A DNA stretch of 64,000 nucleotides, from the NCBI RefSeq assembly GCF_964252635.1, contig NZ_CAXUNP010000016.1:1-64000 (forward strand), written 5' to 3'. Of this stretch, positions 16,800 to 26,300 are shown in pieces; position 1 is the stretch's first letter; every line of letters begins with the position of its first letter. The position numbers and the translations under genes are program-made. The notes beneath the pieces were generated by a model. That model saw nothing but the letters and a program-made list of their open reading frames with translations. It was not told the origin of the DNA and did not search any database. This stretch comes from Jatrophihabitans sp964252635 (GTDB taxonomy: Bacteria; Actinomycetota; Actinomycetes; Mycobacteriales; Jatrophihabitantaceae).

Positions 16800-18079
16800 T
16801 GACGACGGGTCTGCTCACCGACCGCTACGAACTCACCATGCTGCAGGGGGCGCTGCGCGACGGCACCGCGGACCGGCACTGCGTCTTCGAGGTCTTCGCG
16901 CGGCGGCTGCCCGAAGGGCGGCGGTACGGCGTCGTCGCCGGTACCGGACGCCTGCTCGACGCCGTCGCCGACTTCACCTTCGACCCGGACCAACTCGAGA
17001 TGCTGCTGGCGACGGGCGTGGTCGACGACCGCACAGCCGACCACCTCGCCGAGTACCGGTTCGGCGGCGACATCGACGGCTACCGCGAGGGCGAGCTGTA
17101 CTTCCCGGACTCGCCGGTCCTCACCGTCAGCGGGAGCTTCGCCGACGCGGTCATCCTCGAGACGCTGACCCTCTCGGTGCTCAACCACGACTGCGCCATC
17201 GCCGCCGCGGCCGCACGCATGGTCACCGCGGCGGGCGGGCGGCCGCTCATCGAGATGGGCTCCCGGCGCACGCACGAGCAGTCCGCGGTGGCCGCGGCGC
17301 GGGCCGCCTACCTCGCCGGCTTCACCACCACCTCCAACCTCGAGGCGGCGCACCGCTACGGCATCCCGACGGCGGGGACGGCCGCCCACGCGTTCACCCT
17401 GGTGCACGACGACGAGCGGGAGGCGTTCGCGGCGCAGGTGGCGGCGTCCGGCCCCGGCACCACGCTGCTGGTCGACACCTACGACATCACGCGCGGCATC
17501 GAGCTGGCCGTCGAGGTTGCCGGGCCGGAGCTCGGCGCCGTGCGCATCGACTCGGGCGACTTGGGCGTGCTCGCCGACCAGGCGCGCGCCCAGCTCGACC
17601 GCCTCGGCAACCCGAACACCCGGATCGTGCTCAGCGGCGACCTGGACGAGTTCGCGATCGCGGCGCTGGCCGCACGTCCTGTCGACTCCTACGGCGCCGG
17701 CACCGCGGTCGTCGTGGGTTCCGGCGCGCCCACCGCCGGCATGGTCTACAAGCTCGTCGAGGTCGACGGGCGTCCGGTGGCCAAGCGCTCGGCGCACAAG
17801 CAGAGCCGCGGCGGCCGCAAGACCGCGTTGCGCGCGCACAAGGACTCGGGCACCGCCGTGGAGGAGATCGTGGTGGCCGGCCCCGCGTCCCCCGGCCCGG
17901 GTGAGACAGCGCTGCAGACGCCGTTCGTGCGCGCCGGCGAACGGGTCGCGGGCCTGCCGACCCTCGAGCAGGCGCGCGAGCACCTGGCGCGCGCCCTGGT
18001 GACGCTGCCGTGGGACGGGCTGAAGCTCTCGCGCGGCGAGCCGGCCCTGCCCACCCGCGTCGTGACGCCGTCGGGCTGA
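16799..18079 (+). CDS. pncB: Nicotinate phosphoribosyltransferase
   Basis: 426 residues from ATG 16799 (GTG 16796 is alternative). Converts nicotinate and PRPP to nicotinate mononucleotide. N-terminal LTDRYELTMLQGAL is the PncB hallmark; EMGSRRTHEQSAVAAARAAYLAGFTTTSN and TAAHAFTLVHDDEREAF surround the active site; VRIDSGDLG holds the phosphate-binding region. With pncA it makes a nicotinamide-to-NaMN salvage pair. Confidence 0.95.
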   Translation: MTTGLLTDRYELTMLQGALRDGTADRHCVFEVFARRLPEGRRYGVVAGTGRLLDAVADFTFDPDQLEMLLATGVVDDRTADHLAEYRFGGDIDGYREGELYFPDSPVLTVSGSFADAVILETLTLSVLNHDCAIAAAAARMVTAAGGRPLIEMGSRRTHEQSAVAAARAAYLAGFTTTSNLEAAHRYGIPTAGTAAHAFTLVHDDEREAFAAQVAASGPGTTLLVDTYDITRGIELAVEVAGPELGAVRIDSGDLGVLADQARAQLDRLGNPNTRIVLSGDLDEFAIAALAARPVDSYGAGTAVVVGSGAPTAGMVYKLVEVDGRPVAKRSAHKQSRGGRKTALRAHKDSGTAVEEIVVAGPASPGPGETALQTPFVRAGERVAGLPTLEQAREHLARALVTLPWDGLKLSRGEPALPTRVVTPSG

Positions 18080-18117
18080 CCCACCGGCCGTCCGGACCGT
18101 GCGAAATGCCCGGTACG

Positions 18118-18123
18118 TAGACT
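18118..18123 (+). promoter_or_regulatory. -10 box (TAGACT) for leaderless pncA
   Basis: TAGACT ends 6 nt before ATG 18130. This suggests pncA has its own start site although it follows pncB by 50 bp. Confidence 0.4.
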
Positions 18124-18129
18124 TGCGGG

Positions 18130-18699
18130 ATGACGAAGGCAGTCATCGTGGTCGATGTCCAGAACGACTTCTGCGAGGGCGGTTCACTCGCCGTGCCGGG
18201 CGGCACCGAGGTCGCGCGCGGGGTGAGCAGCCGGCTGGCCGGTGGCGGGTACGAGCACGCCGTCGCCACCCGGGACCACCACGTCGATCCGGGCGACCAC
18301 TTCTCCGATCATCCCGACTTCCAGGCCTCGTGGCCCCCGCACTGCGTCGTAGGGACGTCGGGGGTGTCGTTGCACCCGGACCTCGACGCGTCCCTGCTCG
18401 AGGTCGTGTTCGACAAGGGTGAGTACGAGGCGGCGTACTCGGGCTTCGAGGCCTCCTACGACGGCACATCGCTGGCCGACTGGTTGCGGGAGCACGGCGT
18501 CGACACCGTGGAGATCGTCGGCATCGCCACCGACTACTGCGTGCGCGCCACCGCCCTGGACGCCGCCCGCCTCGGCTTCTCGACCGAGGTCCGCCTCGAT
18601 CTCACGGCCGGTGTGGCCGCCGAATCCACCGAGTCGGCCGTGGCCGAATTCCGCGAGGCCGGCATCGCGCTGCACGGCGAGCCCATCGTCCGCAGCTGA
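18130..18699 (+). CDS. pncA: Nicotinamidase
   Basis: 189 residues, isochorismatase-like fold. Catalytic Asp in VVDVQNDFC, metal-site ATRDHHVDPGDHFSDHP, Lys in FDKGEYEAAYSGF and nucleophilic Cys in GIATDYCVRATALDA are all present. It hydrolyses nicotinamide to nicotinate, the substrate of the adjacent PncB. In mycobacteria this enzyme activates pyrazinamide. Confidence 0.95.
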   Translation: MTKAVIVVDVQNDFCEGGSLAVPGGTEVARGVSSRLAGGGYEHAVATRDHHVDPGDHFSDHPDFQASWPPHCVVGTSGVSLHPDLDASLLEVVFDKGEYEAAYSGFEASYDGTSLADWLREHGVDTVEIVGIATDYCVRATALDAARLGFSTEVRLDLTAGVAAESTESAVAEFREAGIALHGEPIVRS

Positions 18700-18741
18700 G
18701 CGCGAGGGGCCGTCGTCCGCGATTCCCTGCAGTCGGCCGGG

Positions 18742-18747
18742 TAAGTT
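18742..18747 (+). promoter_or_regulatory. -10 box (TAAGTT) upstream of paralogue B
   Basis: TAAGTT ends 7 nt before ATG 18755, the same layout as the other leaderless starts in this region. Confidence 0.35.
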
Positions 18748-18754
18748 CCTCGCC

Positions 18755-19354
18755 ATGAGTCAGTGGGACGACCCGCAGAACGACCGGACGCGTCGCATAC
18801 CCCGGCAGCAGGCCCAGCCGCCGCAGTACGGGCAGCAGCCGGGCTACCAGCAGCCGGCGCAGGGGCAGCAGCGGCCTCGGTTCGCCGACTCCACCGCCAA
18901 CCCGTTCGGCGCCGCCAGCGACCAGGCGTTCGGCATCGTCAGCACCGTGCTGGCCCTGCTCGGTGGCATCGTCGGCATCGTGGCCCTCACCGGTCTCGAC
19001 TGGTTCAAGAACGGCGTCAGCTTCAGCGACACCGACAACCTGCTCGACAACGCCGGCGACCGCGCGAACGGCTTCGCGTCGGCCTATTTCGGCTGGCTGG
19101 CCTGGGCGTTCCTCATCGTGGCGGTCGTGGCCGCGGTCGCGGCCAGCTTCCCGTCACCCGCCCTGCGGATCGCGCGGGTCGTCGGCGTCGTCGTGGGCAT
19201 CGCCGCCGCGGGCCTCAGCTTCCTCGCCCTGCAGTTCGGTTTCGGGCCGTCCTACACCGAGGTGATCAAGGACGCGCGGGTCGGGTTCTACCTGCTCGTC
19301 ATCGCCTACCTGCTGATCGGCGTCGGGGCCGGGATAGGACCTCGTAAGGTCTGA
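18755..19354 (+). CDS. Four-helix membrane protein (paralogue B)
   Basis: 199 residues. A hydrophilic Q/P/Y-rich N terminus (PPQYGQQPGYQQPAQGQQ) precedes four membrane helices starting at about residue 58. YFGWLAWAFLIVAVVAAVAA and FPSPALRIARVVGVVVG match paralogues A and C. It ends IGPRKV, compared with IGPRRA in C. Function unknown; the tyrosine-rich tail is cytoplasmic if the usual positive-inside pattern holds. Confidence 0.8.
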   Translation: MSQWDDPQNDRTRRIPRQQAQPPQYGQQPGYQQPAQGQQRPRFADSTANPFGAASDQAFGIVSTVLALLGGIVGIVALTGLDWFKNGVSFSDTDNLLDNAGDRANGFASAYFGWLAWAFLIVAVVAAVAASFPSPALRIARVVGVVVGIAAAGLSFLALQFGFGPSYTEVIKDARVGFYLLVIAYLLIGVGAGIGPRKV

Positions 19355-19392
19355 TCCCGCGATCTCGGCTTACGTCGGCCGTCGCGCAGCGC

Positions 19393-19398
19393 TACGTT
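19393..19398 (+). promoter_or_regulatory. -10 box (TACGTT) upstream of paralogue C
   Basis: TACGTT, identical to the box before paralogue A, ends 6 nt before ATG 19405. Confidence 0.4.
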
Positions 19399-19404
19399 GC
19401 CCCC

Positions 19405-20043
19405 ATGAGCTCAGGTGGGTACGGACAGTCGCCCTACGGCGGGCCGCAGTACGGCCAGCCCGGCTACGGTCAGCCTGGTTATGGCCAGCCGCAGTACGCA
19501 CCACCGGGGTACGGCGCACCGCAGTACGGCCGCCCTGGCTACGGCGCGGGCTACGGCGGGTACGGGCCGCAGCGGCAGAGTTTCGGCATCGTCGGTGCGG
19601 CGCTGGCCGCCCTCGGCGCGATCGCGTTGGTCATCGCCTTCACCGCCACCCACTGGTACAAGGACGGCGGCGACTCGTCGTTCTCGAAGGTCAAGGACCA
19701 GGTCGACGCCTACGACAAGGTGGGCGCGGCGGCCGGCGTCGCCAAGGCCTACTTCGGCTGGTTGGCGTGGGTGCTGCTCGTCGTCGTCGTGCTCGTGGCG
19801 GTGGCCGCGAACCTGCCGAGCCCGGCCGCGGTCGCCCTGCGCATCATCGGCGCCGTCCTCGGAGCGGCCGGCATCCTGATCACGTTCCTGGCCATCAAAC
19901 TCGTCGACGCCTCGAAGATCCCCGGCGGCGGCGGACCGGACTACACCGACTACCTCAAGCACACCGGCCCGGCGTTCTACCTGGCGCTGGGCGGCTTCCT
20001 GCTCGCGGCGGTGGGCGCGCTCATCGGCCCCCGCCGCGCCTGA
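19405..20043 (+). CDS. Four-helix membrane protein (paralogue C) with GYGQP repeats
   Basis: 212 residues. The first 55 residues are a low-complexity G/Y/Q/P region with repeated YGQPG units. Four helices start at about residue 62. YFGWLAWVLLVVVVLVAVAANLPSP (given in part) aligns with paralogues A and B; the loop after helix 1 has THWYKDGGDSSF, echoing LHWYSVDSG in A and LDWFKNGVSF in B. Function unknown. Confidence 0.8.
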   Translation: MSSGGYGQSPYGGPQYGQPGYGQPGYGQPQYAPPGYGAPQYGRPGYGAGYGGYGPQRQSFGIVGAALAALGAIALVIAFTATHWYKDGGDSSFSKVKDQVDAYDKVGAAAGVAKAYFGWLAWVLLVVVVLVAVAANLPSPAAVALRIIGAVLGAAGILITFLAIKLVDASKIPGGGGPDYTDYLKHTGPAFYLALGGFLLAAVGALIGPRRA

Positions 20044-20099
20044 CCCCTCGGCCTCGCCCCACACTCGCACTCGTCAGCCCGTCAGCGGGCGACGCTTAT

Positions 20100-20146
20100 G
20101 CCGTCTGGTGGCTCGGATTCACGTCGCGACCGAGCCACGACACGGC
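20100..20146. terminator. Hairpin between convergent paralogue C and serB
   Basis: GTGGCTCGG (20108-20116) pairs perfectly with CCGAGCCAC (20130-20138); GCCGT (20100-20104) and ACGGC (20142-20146) extend the stem. It sits in the 141-bp gap between two converging genes and can work in both directions. A smaller stem, GCCCG/CGGGC, lies at 20077-20090. No U-tract follows, as is usual in actinomycetes. Confidence 0.6.
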
Positions 20147-20184
20147 AGAAGGCGGGGGGGTGCGCCGAACCGACAAGCGGGCGG

Positions 20185-21381
20185 TCAGGCGTCGTCGGCG
20201 GCGATCGCCTCGGCGACCTCGTCGCCGCTGATGCCGAGCACGAACAGGACCGTGTCGAGGTAGGGCAGGGTCACCGACGTGTCGGCCGCGGCCCGCAGCG
20301 CCGACTTGGCGTTGAACGCCACCCCGAGCCCGGCCGTCTCGAGCATGTCGATGTCGTTCGCACCGTCGCCGACCGCGACCGTCTGCGAGAGCGGCACCCC
20401 GAAGCGCTCGGCGAAGCGCCGCAACGCCTCGGCCTTGCCCGGACGGTCGACGAGCTCGCCGAGCAGGCGGCCGGTGACCCGGCCGTCGACGACCTCCAGG
20501 ACGTTGGCCGCCGCGAAATCCAGGTCGAGCTCGGCGACGAAGCGGTCGGTGACGAAGGTGAACCCGCCGCTGACGACACCGACGTGACAGCCGACGCGAC
20601 GCAGCGTGCGGACGAACGTCCGGGCTCCCGGGGTGAGCTCGAGCGAGTCGCGGACCGCGGCCAGGTCGGCGGCGGTCAGCCCAGCGAGCAGCGCCACCCG
20701 CGCCCGTAACGATTCGGCGAAGTCCAGCTCGCCGGCCATCGCCCGCGCGGTGATCTCGGAGACCTCGTCGCCGACCCCGGCCCGTTCGGCCAGGACGTCG
20801 ATGGCCTCGTCCCGGATGAGCGTCGAGTCGACGTCGAGCACGACCAGCCGTTTGGCGCGACGCCGCAGGCCGGCGGGCTCGACGGCGATGTCGACGCCGG
20901 TGTCGTCGGACGCCCGGATGAGCGCTGCGCGCAGCGCGAGTGGGTCGGGACTGCGGACGAGCAGCTCGATGCTGGACACCGGCTCGGTGGCCAGCTGCGA
21001 GACCGACTCGATGTTCGCGCCGAGGTCGGCGATGCACTGGGCGACGTGGCTGACCGCACCGGGCCGCAGCGGTCGCCCCATCATGATCACGTGGCTGCGG
21101 CCGCCCTGCTCGGCGGGCACGGCGGTGATGCCGGGCTGCTCGGCCACCACGACCTCGCACTCCATGCCGAGGGCGTCGGAGGCGTGGGTGATGGACTGCC
21201 GCAGCGCCGCCGGGTCACCGCGCAGCTCGATCAGCACGGCCAGGATCAGCCGGTCCTGGATGACCACCTGCTCGATGTCGCGGACCTCGACATCATGTGC
21301 GGCCAGGGCCGCGAAGAACCAGGCCGTGACCCCGGGACGGTCGCGTCCGGAGATGGTGGCCAGAACAGAGGTGGGCTCCAC
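20185..21381 (-). CDS. serB: Phosphoserine phosphatase with N-terminal ACT domains
   Basis: 398 residues from GTG 21381. Two ACT-like regulatory domains occupy roughly residues 1-165 (TISGRDRPGVTAWFFAAL; HVIMMGRPLRPGAVSHVAQCIAD). A HAD phosphatase follows, with nucleophile motif VVLDVDSTLI, motif II VVSGGF, Lys in VDRPGKAEAL and motif IV GDGANDIDML. Last step of serine synthesis; the ACT part likely senses serine. It lies 5 bp after ctaD, an arrangement shared with mycobacteria. Confidence 0.95.
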   Translation of the reverse strand: MEPTSVLATISGRDRPGVTAWFFAALAAHDVEVRDIEQVVIQDRLILAVLIELRGDPAALRQSITHASDALGMECEVVVAEQPGITAVPAEQGGRSHVIMMGRPLRPGAVSHVAQCIADLGANIESVSQLATEPVSSIELLVRSPDPLALRAALIRASDDTGVDIAVEPAGLRRRAKRLVVLDVDSTLIRDEAIDVLAERAGVGDEVSEITARAMAGELDFAESLRARVALLAGLTAADLAAVRDSLELTPGARTFVRTLRRVGCHVGVVSGGFTFVTDRFVAELDLDFAAANVLEVVDGRVTGRLLGELVDRPGKAEALRRFAERFGVPLSQTVAVGDGANDIDMLETAGLGVAFNAKSALRAAADTSVTLPYLDTVLFVLGISGDEVAEAIAADDA

Positions 21382-21386
21382 GACGG

Positions 21387-23216
21387 CTAGCTGCCCGGGT
21401 CGACGTCCCTCTGCCCCTGGCGCGAGCCGCCCGTGCCGGAGATGGACGTGGCCAGCGACTTGGCCTCGGGGTTGTGCCGACGGCCGCCGGCGTGCGCCTC
21501 ACGCTCCAGGCGCTCCAGCAGGTGCGGGTAGTGCGCCTCGAACGCGGGACGCTCGGAGCGGATCCGCGGGATGGAGGTGAAGTTGTGCCGCGGCGGCGGG
21601 CTGGAGGTAGCCCACTCGAGGGAGTTGCCGTGGCCCCACGGGTCGTCGGCGGTCACGATCTCGCCGAAACGGTAGCTCTTGTAGACGTTGTAGACGAACG
21701 GCAGCAGCGACACCCCGAGGACGAACGAGCCGATCGAGGAGATCATGTTCAGCGTCATCCCGCCCCAGAAGGAGTGGTTGAACGCGTCCGTCGGCAGGTA
21801 GTCGACGTACCGGCGCGGCATGCCCTCGGCGCCGAGCCAGTGCTGCACCAGGAACGTCATGTGGAACCCGACGAAGGTCAGCCAGAAGTGGAACTTGCCC
21901 AGCCGCTCGTCCAGGTACCGGCCGGTGAACTTCGGGAACCAGAAGTAGATCCCGCCGTAGACGGCGAACACGATCGTGCCGAACAGCACGTAGTGGAAGT
22001 GCGCGATGACGAAGTAGCTGTCGGCGACGTGGAAGTCGATGGGCGGGCTGGCCAGCATGACGCCGGTCAGACCACCGAACAGGAACGTGACGAGGAACCC
22101 GACCGAGAACAGCATGGGTGTCTCGAAGGTGACCGCCCCACGCCACATCGAGCCGATCCAGTTGAAGAACTTGATGCCGGTGGGCACCGCGATGAGGAAT
22201 GTCATCACGCTGAAGAACGGCAGCAGCACGGCGCCGGTGGTGAACATGTGGTGCGCCCACACGGTCAGCGACAGCGCGGCGATCGACAGCGTCGCCAGCA
22301 CCATGCCCTTGTAGCCGAACAACGGTTTTCGACTGAAGACCGGGATGATCTCGGTGACGATGCCGAAGAACGGCAGCGCGATGATGTACACCTCGGGGTG
22401 CCCGAAGAACCAGAACAGGTGCTGCCACAGGATGGCGCCGCCGTTGTTGGCCTCGAACACCTGCGAGTGCAGATGCCGGTCGGAGTACAGCACGAGCAGC
22501 GCCGCGGTGAGGATCGGGAACGCGAGCAGCACGAGCAGCGACGTCACCAGGATGTTCCAGGTGAAGATCGGCATCCGGAACATGGTCATGCCCGGGGCAC
22601 GCAGCGTGATGACGGTGGTGACCATGTTGACGCCACCGAGGATCGTGCCCAGGCCGGAGATGGCCAGGCCCAGGATCCAGAGGTCCGCGCCGGCGCCCGG
22701 CGAGTTCACGCCGTTGGTCAGCGGTGAGTAGGCGTACCAGCCCCAGTCGGCCGCGCCGTTCGGGGTGAAGAAGCCCGAGGTCGCGGTGATGGCGCCGAAC
22801 AGGTACAGCCAGTAGGAGAAGGCGTTCAAGCGGGGGAACGCGACGTCGGGCGACCCGATCTGCAGCGGCAGCACCAGGTTCGCGAACGCGAACACGATCG
22901 GGGTCGCGAAGAACAGCAGCATGATCGTGCCGTGCATCGTGAACAGCTGGTTGTACTGCTCCTGCGACAGGAACTGCCGCCCGGGACGGGCCAGCTCGAT
23001 GCGCATCAGCAGCGCCATCACGCCGCCCAGCGCGAAGAAGGCGAGCGAGGTCACGAGGTACATGCGACCGATGACCTTGGGGTCGGTGGTCCGCAGCATC
23101 ATGCTGAGGTACGAGCCCTTGGCGCCCACCCGCTCGGGGTAGGGCCGCGCGATGATCGGCTGCGGCTCAGCCGGCTCGGCGCCCGCCGCCGCAGGCGACT
23201 CGGCAGTAGTGCTCAA
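21387..23216 (-). CDS. ctaD: Cytochrome c oxidase subunit I
   Basis: 609 residues from TTG 23216, chosen because GAGGGG lies seven bases upstream; a start ten codons earlier lacks this. Twelve membrane helices of the aa3 heme-copper oxidase. Ligands are visible: heme-a His in FTMHGTIMLLFF, CuB His-Tyr in FGHPEVYI, the HH pair in WAHHMFTTG, and both C-terminal histidines in AHFHYVLFGT. Terminal oxidase of the respiratory chain, in the plasma membrane. Other oxidase subunits are not in the window. Confidence 0.96.
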   Translation of the reverse strand: MSTTAESPAAAGAEPAEPQPIIARPYPERVGAKGSYLSMMLRTTDPKVIGRMYLVTSLAFFALGGVMALLMRIELARPGRQFLSQEQYNQLFTMHGTIMLLFFATPIVFAFANLVLPLQIGSPDVAFPRLNAFSYWLYLFGAITATSGFFTPNGAADWGWYAYSPLTNGVNSPGAGADLWILGLAISGLGTILGGVNMVTTVITLRAPGMTMFRMPIFTWNILVTSLLVLLAFPILTAALLVLYSDRHLHSQVFEANNGGAILWQHLFWFFGHPEVYIIALPFFGIVTEIIPVFSRKPLFGYKGMVLATLSIAALSLTVWAHHMFTTGAVLLPFFSVMTFLIAVPTGIKFFNWIGSMWRGAVTFETPMLFSVGFLVTFLFGGLTGVMLASPPIDFHVADSYFVIAHFHYVLFGTIVFAVYGGIYFWFPKFTGRYLDERLGKFHFWLTFVGFHMTFLVQHWLGAEGMPRRYVDYLPTDAFNHSFWGGMTLNMISSIGSFVLGVSLLPFVYNVYKSYRFGEIVTADDPWGHGNSLEWATSSPPPRHNFTSIPRIRSERPAFEAHYPHLLERLEREAHAGGRRHNPEAKSLATSISGTGGSRQGQRDVDPGS

Positions 23217-23360
23217 GGCAAACCCCTCACGTGCCGTTGCGGGCACCCTGCCCAGGCTCGACAGGTGCTCGACGGGCGCAAACGTCCGTCACCCGAAATG
23301 GTAAACGCCACTCCTGACACCTGGGCCACCGGGCACCACCTGATCGTGATGTTTGGCGGG

Positions 23361-23389
23361 TGTGAAACTTCGTCCTGCTCAGCTAGAAT
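23361..23389 (+). promoter_or_regulatory. Promoter of the FN3-protein gene, leaderless
   Basis: TAGAAT (23384-23389) ends 6 nt before GTG 23396. TGTGAA at 23361-23366 lies at the right distance (17 bp) for a -35 element. No Shine-Dalgarno site is present. Confidence 0.5.
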
Positions 23390-23395
23390 TCCGTT

Positions 23396-26300
23396 GTGTC
23401 CCGCACGCGCCGGCGTCCCGGGCCCACGGCCTTTCGTGCGGCCCCGACCGCGGCGGCCGCGGCCCGTCCGACCCGACGGCAGGCGATCGCCCTGCTGGCC
23501 GTCCTGGCCGTCGTCACCGGCACCGTCGTCGCCGTCTCCTACCTCGTGAGCCCCGACCGAGCCCGCTCCTTCGACCTCTACAGCGGCTCGGTGTTCCTAG
23601 CGGACTCCGTGGCCCCGGTGGCGGTCGACCTGGCCAGCGGACGGCCGACCGTGCGCCTGATCGATGCCGACGCCCAGGTGGGTGCCCGTACCAGCGCCGA
23701 CCTAGGGGTGGCGCCCCTCGACCAGGGGACGCTGCTCTACAACCGCACCAGCGGGGAATTCAACATGGTCGCCTCGACCGGCTTCGTGGTGAAGACCAAC
23801 GGCGGCGTGCCGATCGCGCAACGGCCGGGCGCCACGGGGGCCACGGCGATCGCCAGCGGCGACCTCGCCTACCTCGAGCAGACCGGGCCGACCGGGACGT
23901 CGGTCTACCTCGTCGGCCAGACGACGGTCGAGACGGCCGGCAACGTCGGGGCCCGGGTCCGCCCCCGGGCCTTCCGCTCGATGTCGGAGCCGGGCAGCAC
24001 CGCGGCCGGCGCGTCGGCGAGCGCCGGCGGCAGCCTGTGGTTGTTGCTGGGCAGCGGCGAGCGGCGGACCGTCCGGCAGCTGTCCGTGCCGGCCGGCAGC
24101 AGCGCCGGCGCCAAGCTGGCCAGCAAGGACCACGGCCGCGTCGACGGCCCCGCCGCCCTGGCCTCGGCCGCCGCGACGTCCTCGCCCTCGCCCATGGCGA
24201 CGGTGAAGGCCGCGGGCGCGGCCGGGGACGGACGTCTGGGCGTCGTGGGGATGGCCTCGGCGGACCGCATCCAGGTGTTCCGGGGCTCGGCGCAGATCGG
24301 CACGGCCCGGTTCCCGGCGGTCGCCGGGCTCGACCGGGTGCTGCCCGCGTCGGCGGGTCAGGGCCGGCTGTCGTTCCTGTTCCACGGCAGCGACGGCTGG
24401 AGCGTGGCCTCGCTCGGCGCGGACGGCCACGGACTGCGCGGCCCGAGCCGGCTCACCGGCCTCGCCGCGACGGCCTCGCTGACCGCACCGGCCACGAGCC
24501 GCGGCTCGCTCTACACGATGGACACCACGACCGGCCGGCTCCTGCGGATCGACGGTGACAACCGGGTCGGCGTCATCAGCGGCGCCGCCACGTACCCGCT
24601 CGCCGAGCAGGACGGACGGGTGGTCGAGCCGGGCGGTTTCTCCGACGGCTCGGTGCTGGCCCGCGGCGCCCGGGTCATCTTCAACTCCCCCAGCCACCTG
24701 AACGCGAAGGTGGTCTTCACCGACGGCAGCCACCGCCCACTGACCATCGAGAAGTCGTCGGCGGTGGCGGTGAGCGCGGCCGGGGGCGCCGAGGCGTTGA
24801 CCCGCAGCCGGGCCGAGGCGGCGGCTCCGCGTACGACACCGACCCCCGCCACCCAACCGCGGGCGAACAGCCCCGTGAACAACCGCATCAACTGCAGCAC
24901 CGTCCGGCAGAAGCCGCACATCCCCACCATCGTCGGGGCGACGCCGGGATCGCGGTCCGTGGCGCTGTCCTGGACCTACCCGCTGCTGAGTCCGCAGGAC
25001 TGCGCGCCGTCCACGTACCAGGTGAGGATCAAGCTGCTGAGCGCCGACGCACCGTCACCGCCGTCGACGGTGCAGGTGCAGGGCCAGCAGAGCGTGAACC
25101 TGGCCGGGCTGTTCCCGTCGACCCGGTACGAGATCGCCGTCGGCGCGTTCATCAACGGGGAGGGCACCTTCTCACCGGCCCAGCGGATCACGACCGGCCC
25201 CCAGGGCCCGGCCGCGCCTACGGACGTCACCGCGGCCGCCGACTCGGCCGGCAACTGGAACGTCACCTTCTCCTCCTGCGGCTCGACGCACAGCGGATGC
25301 GTGGCCGCGGCCAGCTGGAAGGTGATCCCGGAGTTCTGCGACGGCCGTGGGCTGTCGGACGCGCCCGCCCCGGTCGTCGTGACCGCCGATCCGACCTCGG
25401 TGCAGCAGCCCCCGGCGCAGTTGCGCGGCGGCAGCGCCTTGCTGGGTCGCGGGCTGCGCTTCCAGGTCGAGGGCACGGGCACGCAGGGCACGGTCGGCGA
25501 GCCGTCGGCCTACACCGCCTGTACCTACAGCTGGGCGCCCCCCGCCGCCGGCGCGCTCTCCCTGCACGCGAGCACCGAGCCGCTTGACAACCTGGGCAGC
25601 ACGACGTCGGCCACGGTGACCCTGGACGCGGGCAGCAACCCCACGACGGCCCTCGGCGGCGTCGGCGCGCAGGTCACCTACGCCCTGCTGTCGGGCGGGT
25701 CGGTCGTCAAGACCATCGGGCCGACGACCGCATCCACCGTGACCTTCACGGGCATCAACGCCGGCCAGAAGTACCAGGCGCGGGCGTCGGTTGCGCCGCC
25801 GCGGCACCCCGACGCCGCGGTGACGGTGGGGCCGATCGATGTCCAGGCCGCCATCGCACCGTGGCCGACCATCTCGACCCAGGTCGACTCCCCCGACGAC
25901 ACCGGCGTCTCGAGTGCGGACGTCACCGTGCACATCGGAGGCCTGTCGAGCAACGCGGCTCGCGGGGAGCGGTTCTCGCTCGTCAACAGCACCTTCCGAT
26001 GCGGCGACGGCAATGCCGGTTTCGACCTGACGAAACCGGACATCGACCCGGCGGACCCCATCACCTTCAGCATCGACCGCACGAAGTACTACGGATCGTG
26101 CTCGGTCACGGTGCAGCTGGCCCAGTCCTCGAACCTCACCGACCCGCCTCTGTTCGGCGACGGCACCAGGTCCAACGCAGCGTCGACGACCTTCACCGTC
26201 GACGCGCCGACGTTGCCGGGCCTGGGCAGCGACGGGGGCTTCTCCGCGCAGTGGACCGGCGACGGTTCCTCCTCCGCTGTCTCGATCACTGCGGGCAACC

